A stretch of DNA of 13,899 bases, from contig WKLE02001870.1 of NCBI GenBank assembly GCA_014885115.2, positions 1 through 13,899 on the forward strand, in the 5' to 3' direction. The DNA comes from Asterionellopsis glacialis (taxonomy: Eukaryota; Bacillariophyta; Plagiogrammaphyceae; Rhaphoneidales; Asterionellopsidaceae). The position numbers and the translations under genes were made by a program. Every line of letters starts with the position of its first letter. Positions within the stretch are counted from its first letter, which is position 1. The notes beneath the pieces are model-generated. The model had not been told where the DNA came from. It did no database searches and saw only the letters and a list, made by a program, of their open reading frames with translations. Shown piece after piece: positions 8,581 to 13,899 of the stretch.

Positions 8581-11500
8581 TGAAACTTTTTTACAAACTT
8601 GCCCATGTTGGACAATAACAATATCATGCCTGTTCCAACTCCAGTTTCTCCTAACCAAACCAAACTTGCTTTTAGAACTAGCAGATGATTTGGGTGAACA
8701 ACTTAAAGAGAATTGGACCACTGAACTTGTCTTATCTGTGATTCCAGTAAAGTATCCCAACACATATGTTGCTGATGTGCTTCCCTCTGACCATGATATT
8801 TGCAAATATCTTAATGGCCAACAGTCTGACATTAAACCCCTTTATTTTTCACCCATTCATTACCCACCCCCACAGGCAGACAATTCTAAGATGCCCTCTG
8901 CCTCTTCTGTGGAACTCAAGAAACTGATTGAAAAGTGGGCATTTGAATATAATACTCCTGTCATATGCAATGGAGGTCATTCCAACTGTACTTTCAACTG
9001 TGAACACTGTTACAGGCACTGGGGTACCCAACCCACTACAATTCCTGCCTATCAAGAGTTCCACAAGGAATGTTTAGGTGATGATTGCAAGGCAAATAGG
9101 CCAAATGGTAAATCCAAAAAATGTAGAGTTACCTGAAAGTATTTTGACAAGAAATGCCCATTTGGATTTGTTGTCAAATGGGATCACCTTGGATATTACA
9201 TCAATCTAACTCACAAGAGTGGTTGTCCCACACATGAATGTCATCCTAAAACCACTGAAGTTTCTATTCCTACTTGTCTAATCCCAAAAGAAGAACAAGA
9301 AACTCTGTTTCACCTGGCTCTGGCTTGTTGTGGTCCATCAATTGGTAAGAACTATACACAATCCAAAATTGGTAAATTTATGTCTCTAGCAAAAGTTGCA
9401 TACTTATTCAACAGGGATGATGATACTAAATTACAGGTTGGTGGTAGTGATATTGATCATTTGCTTGATTTTTTTTAATCCACTGATGAAATTTCCTATA
9501 ATGTTCTTTGGGACGTTCCCCAGAATGCATGTCAGAATGATTCCAACAAATCATCCAATATGGCTAATATTCCATCACTGAACTTAGATCAATTTGAAAC
9601 TCCTGTTTGTACTCCTAACAAGTCACAACTTGAATCTCCCACAAAACTTATTGCCATCACAAAGATTGGTTCAAAGTCTTTAATGTACAAAGACCTTTCT
9701 AAATCAAGTACAAGGAAAGATCACAACATCAGCAATGATTCCCATTTGTTTATGGCTGTAGCTTGGGTCAACCAACATGAGCTTAGATATTTCAAGTTAT
9801 ACCCTGAAGTTGTGTATTTGGATGTTACCTCCCATACAAACAGTAACCTTTATCATCTGATTAGAACTGCAACTGGTAGTCAAGTTGTTTTCCTTTGGAT
9901 GTGTTTACCTAATCAAAGAAGATATATGTTTTGGTGGGTGTTCCAATATGCTTTGAAAGCATTTATCAACCCCACTTTTTTTAGCGTACCAATTTTCTCA
10001 TGGCAGATGGTGATCCTCAACAAGGCAATGAGATTCAAGGTGCTATCATGCACTATTTTAAGAATGCTGTTTATGGATCATGTGGTTGGCACATTGTTGA
10101 CCATGGTTGGAAGGAACATGGTCCTGGAAACAACTCAGTCACAGTTAAGAATTGTGTGAAATTTAAAAGGTTCATCACGCACATTCATACCTGAATGTAC
10201 TCCTGGATGCATCCTGGTTATTGTGAAACACAAGAAGAATATGAAATTTCCAAATAGATGCTATTTGCATATCTTGGCAGTGAAACAGCTCTTAATATTT
10301 GTGAAGACCAATATCATGTCATCAAAAAAATAAAGACTTTATTCATTCTCGTGTTTTTGTTCATGATAACATTTTTCTTCACTACAAGAATAAAAATCTG
10401 AGGCACTTTGATTGTGCCCATGCATCTGCTCACATTTTTTAATGGAGTTAAGCCTCATTCTGCAGCAGTTAGGCCAACAATGAATTTGCTAAGTTCTACA
10501 AGGGCAATGAGTCTTCAAGGATCCATCAAGGCAAAGGCATTGGATGAAACTTGTTATCATATGTATTCCAAAGAAAAAAGATGCTCATCACTTCCTACAG
10601 CACCATATTTACTCCAACTTGCAGAAGCATTGCTGAATGATATCATGGTCCATTTGCCAAACTACAAATCTATTGGATCTTTCTGATTCTAAAGACAGAG
10701 AGGCTTTTTCTTTGGACATAGAAAAGAACTCTCCAATCCCTATCTTTAAACAAGTTAGAACATTAACTATAGATAGAGAAAGGGAACAGATTAGTTGTTC
10801 CTATTGCACACCATATGAAAGAATTGGAATTCCTTGTTCCCACATTACTTTTTTCATGCATCACTGTAATCCAAACTGGAAGGGCTTTACCCACCATAAT
10901 GTAGATATCAGGTGGTGGTCTCTATATGCCCACAAAGCGTATAATGTTGGACAACTGGATTCCACTACTCAAACATTCAATGGCCTCATTGAAAAATGGA
11001 ATGAAGCACTGCCCTCTGTTTCATCTGTAATCCAGATATTTGAAGATCTTCTTGTGGAAGACATTGACAGTTGTACATCACTTACAGCCATCCAAAGAGT
11101 TTGTAATTACTCATAGGATGAGCTTGATTTCATTAGCAAAATATCTGCTGATTTAGAGATTATGGAATGGCCCACCACGGTGCTGGAGGGTGGTCTTTCT
11201 CAAACAACACTTCATCCTAATACCTTTGATGGTGATGATATTTTTGATGATGGGGATGATATTGACAATGAAGCCTACATACTTCAAGGGGAACATCAAG
11301 TTGATCCATCAAGATTTCAAAAATCCATTTCCAATGTAGGACCAGTTATGTCATCTGGGGGAAATACACTACATGCACAGCTTAATGGATTGTGGAATGA
11401 GTTACTTGAAGTTTATTCCAATCTTGGTGACCAATATCATTTACTTTAAGGTGTTCTAAATGAAGAAGTTAACATTGCCAGAGGAATGTTGCCCAAGAAG

Positions 11501-11611
11501 AGAGCAACTGATTATATTCAAAAAAGGACTGGTACACAATTGCTTCTTTCTGAATGGCAACTTTCCTCCAAAAAATGTCACTACAACACCCACAGTTCAT
11601 ACTATCACTAA
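8581..11611 (+). pseudogene. MULE (Mutator-like) transposase relic with SWIM zinc finger
   Basis: The remnant is followed across changing frames. It starts near 8581 in frame 1, is in frame 2 from about 8688, and carries a Cys-rich stretch NCTFNCEHCYRHW near 9000. Then come MULE catalytic landmarks: LYPEVVYLDVTSHTN (first Asp codon 9821), a DGDPQQ motif (second Asp codon 10006) and CGWHIV (C-x2-H, codons 10081 and 10090). A SWIM-like finger follows at 10796-10843 (C-S-Y-C ... GIPCSH). An acidic C-terminal tail runs to a TAA at 11609. It is broken by in-frame stops at 9134, 9476, 10192, 10255, 11114 and 11447. Frame changes lie near 8665-8688, 9985, 10324-10334, 10430-10443 and 10668. The third catalytic residue (Glu) could not be assigned. 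Protein similarity continues across every break, so this is one dead gene, not several small ones. The family catalyses cut-and-paste transposition in the nucleus. Confidence 0.82.
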
Positions 11612-12281
11612 CCAAAAAATATTTGTATTTCATATAACAAAAAGTTATTGGTTACTTCATATGTTGATCATACACATCTTTCATCAATTCATGATCCTCA
11701 GGACTTAGTGCTTTGGGTATTCGAGTCAAAGGAACAAATGGCAAACTTTGCCTGAGTCCTTGCGCGTTGTGATGTGAAGTCCTTGGAACAGTTAATGAAA
11801 AGATTGTGTCAACTTTTGGTAACATTGTTATTGAAAGATCATGTCATACCTGTTGTCTTTATTTTTCCACAATCAATAATTCCTGGCTAGTCATCACACA
11901 ATCTGTCCAATGCTTGTCTTAAGAGTTTTTGTTGTCATGCTGAGAAAGAATATTTTCCCCTAAATGTAAATTTGAATCAATATTGTGTTTCTGCTTGAGG
12001 TGCCACATTACTCTCTGTTGTAATTTGAGAACAGTGCTTTCATTAACATCACCCTAGTTGTATTTACAAAATATTGATTTAATATATTTTGCATTTGTTG
12101 GTATATGACATTGATGTACTATCCAGTCAGGAAGGAAACCAAGTATTGACATCATGGCAAGGGAACGATTACATGTCAAAGATCCGGCACCTTGTACTGT
12201 CTTCAAAAAAAGATGTAGCATCTTTTTATAGACAGAAGTTGGATCAGATGGTGATGTGCTGAATAAAGCATTGATATAGAT
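11612..12281. other. Gene-free spacer between the two convergent relics
   Basis: About 670 bases with stops in all frames, AT-rich, between the 3' ends of the transposase relic and the minus-strand frame. It probably holds both 3' UTRs. I see no RNA gene, strong hairpin or repeat. Confidence 0.4.
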
Positions 12282-13347
12282 TCATATTTTGATCTTCTTG
12301 TAAAACGCATCATTAAATTCATCAAAAAACTTCAGGAACTTGTCTTGAGCAGCCACGTAATCACTAAATCTTGATGGACAACTTCCCTCTGTGTTCTGCT
12401 GAACACTTTGCATCATGCATAGAACAAAGTAACCAAATTTGTTCAAGAAGACACCTTTTAACATAGAACCATTGTAGCATAATAACATCTGTGACACACA
12501 ACCAAAATAATAATGACTTTTTGGAAAGTAATCAAAAAGTAGTCTTAACCAAAAGTGCCTCAAGGTATGACAGCTTGTACTTGTGAATAATCTGTGACAG
12601 GTAATACAAATAAACTTGTTGGAAACCAATTGGATCAATGACACGTGTACCCCAGGATGAGCCAACATAATTAAAATGACTGAATTGAAATGGTTCATAG
12701 GATAAGAAACTGATGGACTTCTTTGTTGGTGCAAGTGAGTGAACAAGAAAGTTCAATTGAGTATAAAGCCATGGTCCAATATTACTAGCCATCCATGTAA
12801 GTAGTCTTCTTGCAACAATAGTGGGAGAGCCTTCATTGATCCTAGCATGCTTCTTGTTTATCAATGAGTCTTGACAATCAATAGTAAATTGTGACTTGTG
12901 TTTGGTGCCAACTACTGATGAAGAACATAAACCTTGATGACAATCAACCTCCTGTTCCATATCAAAATCTAAATGATGACAATAACCTTGACCTTGATCT
13001 TGATCTTGAGGACCACCAATCACCACATAACAATCATCCAACTTGCTCCCTTTGCAATGGCAATGAAGTTTTGAAATGCTACTGCCATCCGAGTCAACCA
13101 CAACATGACAAACAACACAAGGATCATCATCTGGATGATGACAATCATCCAACTTGCTCCCTTTGTGATGGCAATGAAGTTTCAAAATGCTACTGCTGCC
13201 TGAGTCAACCACAACATGACAATCAACACAAGGATCATCATCTGGATGATGACAATCATCAAACTTGCTCTGTTCATGACTGCAATGAAGTTTCAAAATA
13301 CTACTGCCATCTGAGTCAACCACAACATGACAATCAACACAAGGATC
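12282..13347 (-). pseudogene. Convergent frame with Cys/His-rich 37-residue repeats
   Basis: Read on the minus strand, the frame opens after a TAG at 13350-13348 and runs to a TGA at 12534-12532. Near 12540 it continues in another frame (LLFDYFPKSHYYFGC...) to a TGA at 12284-12282, so one frame change separates the two parts. No good ATG lies at the front. A tiny upstream exon (ATG at 13395, donor GTAAGG, acceptor CAGTAG ending at 13348) would fit in phase but needs a 39-base intron. The N-terminal part is nearly three 37-residue repeats rich in Cys, His, Asp and Ser (LHCHHKGSKLDDCHHPDDDP). After a Gln/Asp linker comes about 250 residues rich in Phe, Tyr and Leu, with no family I know. The position facing the transposase suggests an element-borne accessory gene. 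It could instead be a host gene or part of another element. Confidence 0.5.
13030..13347. repeat. 111-base tandem array, 2.9 copies
   Basis: Units begin at 13030, 13141 and 13252, and an internal word GAGTCAACC recurs at 13091, 13202 and 13313, so the period is exactly 111 bases (37 codons). The copies differ at roughly 10-15 positions each, by substitution only with no length change, which fits selection for frame. The last copy stops 15 bases short of a full unit. The array is open on both strands: minus gives the Cys/His repeats of the convergent frame, plus gives C-x2-C, C-x-C, H-x3-H units. Confidence 0.9.
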
Positions 13348-13899
13348 CTACTGTCCCAGCTACAAAATCTGTCTTCCTTTCCTTACAATCAACATAACAA
13401 GATGATAGATGAAAAAAGAGGGGAAGGAGTGAGTGCAATTGGGTCAAAAAGAAAATGACAATCAACAAAATTGAAAACACTCACAGAAACACCATGGCAA
13501 CACGATCACAACAAAAAATAAATTTGTGTCCCTAAAAATAGAGTCAACTATCCAAAATTATTTTCACCAAAGTTTCAAATTAATATGAATATGGAACATT
13601 GAAGACAATATAATATATAAACATGTGCCAGAAGAACATAAATCAAGATGCAAAACATAAGGAATATATCGAAACCGGTGTGGCAAGGGAAAATGGGGAA
13701 GGACCGGAATTGATCTAACCCGAACTCAAACGAGTTTCGAAATTCAAATTGGGGTCAACCAGCGCACACAGAAAATAGGGTAGGTTGACGCCATTGATGA
13801 CATCAAAACCCAATGACAAATAATAAGAATAGGTAGTATTATACTCTCTCTAGGACTACCTGGGGGGCTTACAGGGGGAGAAGGCGCCAAGGGGGGGGG
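13348..13899. other. Right flank with no supported gene, G-rich end
   Basis: AT-rich to about 13670 with stops in all frames, then more mixed sequence. The final 40 bases contain runs of six, five and nine G separated by short spacers, with a GGCGCC palindrome. The last nine bases of the window are all G, which may mark a contig or read end. No gene, tRNA or clear element terminus was found. Confidence 0.4.

Larger units (their letters stand above)
8581..13347. mobile_element. Decayed Mutator-like (MULE) element, bounds uncertain
   Basis: The segment holds a plus-strand MULE transposase relic and, facing it, a minus-strand repeat-bearing frame. The coordinates cover only the coding relics. 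The true element should extend outwards, perhaps into 6443-8580 on the left and past 13347 on the right. MULEs usually end in inverted repeats and make target duplications of about 9-11 bases. I found neither by eye, so the extent and the membership of the second frame are inference. Confidence 0.55.

Noticed and set aside
8072..8583. Plus-strand ORFs of 71 and 95 residues before the transposase relic
   Set aside because: One is built on the 36-base duplication and the other on pyrimidine-rich sequence coding Phe/Pro/Ser. No protein-like pattern appears until after about 8581.
13030..13347. CRISPR-like or satellite array
   Set aside because: Units are contiguous with no unique spacers, fewer than three copies, and the genome is eukaryotic. 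The exact 37-codon period fits a protein repeat.
6443..13899. Terminal inverted repeats and target duplication of the MULE
   Set aside because: I compared parts of both flanks by eye and found only short local palindromes, such as CTAGTAAA / TTTACTAG at 6428-6452. None pairs left with right convincingly.
1..13899. tRNA, rRNA or other structured RNA genes
   Set aside because: No T-arm consensus with matching acceptor stem, and no conserved rRNA segment, was seen on either strand. Only a covariance-model scan could exclude small RNAs fully.

Overview
This is a piece of a eukaryotic nuclear genome, most likely from a microalga of the stramenopile group and probably a diatom. The signs are: large protein genes with few, short GT-AG introns; N-terminal hydrophobic leaders followed by Ser/Thr-rich stretches; proteins padded with Asn, Gln, Asp and His runs; and a Mutator-like transposase relic of a kind I associate with diatom genomes. 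I see no bacterial operon structure, rRNA, tRNA or CRISPR. The organism call is an inference from style, not from a marker gene.

The left half (1-6440) is host DNA. A minus-strand gene (599-2459) encodes a membrane protein of the bestrophin-like DUF4239 family. Its C-terminus is split over three exons, and a single-ORF reading gives a wrong tail. It is head to head with a plus-strand gene (3558-5942) for an mTERF-repeat protein, a family of organellar nucleic-acid-binding proteins. The 1.1 kb between them is a shared promoter region with two good E2F/DP-like motifs, a CCAAT box and a GC box. Just after the mTERF gene, on the opposite strand, lies what looks like the last exon or exons of a gene I do not recognise (5989-6437).

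The right half (about 6440-13899) has no intact gene. First comes about 2.1 kb of gene-free sequence with small tandem duplications. Then comes a decayed Mutator-like (MULE) transposase on the plus strand (8581-11611). It keeps the first catalytic Asp, a second DGD-type Asp, the C-x2-H motif and a SWIM-type zinc finger, but is broken by at least six in-frame stops and five frame changes. Facing it tail to tail is a second, less damaged reading frame on the minus strand (12282-13347). It contains 37-residue Cys/His/Asp-rich repeats encoded by an exact 111 bp tandem array. Two convergent genes in a Mutator element recall maize MuDR (mudrA/mudrB), but here the pairing is only inferred and no terminal inverted repeats were found by eye.

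The most original items are this convergent Cys/His-repeat ORF, whose repeat array is open on both strands, and the E2F-like divergent promoter. No intact, clearly new multi-gene system is present.
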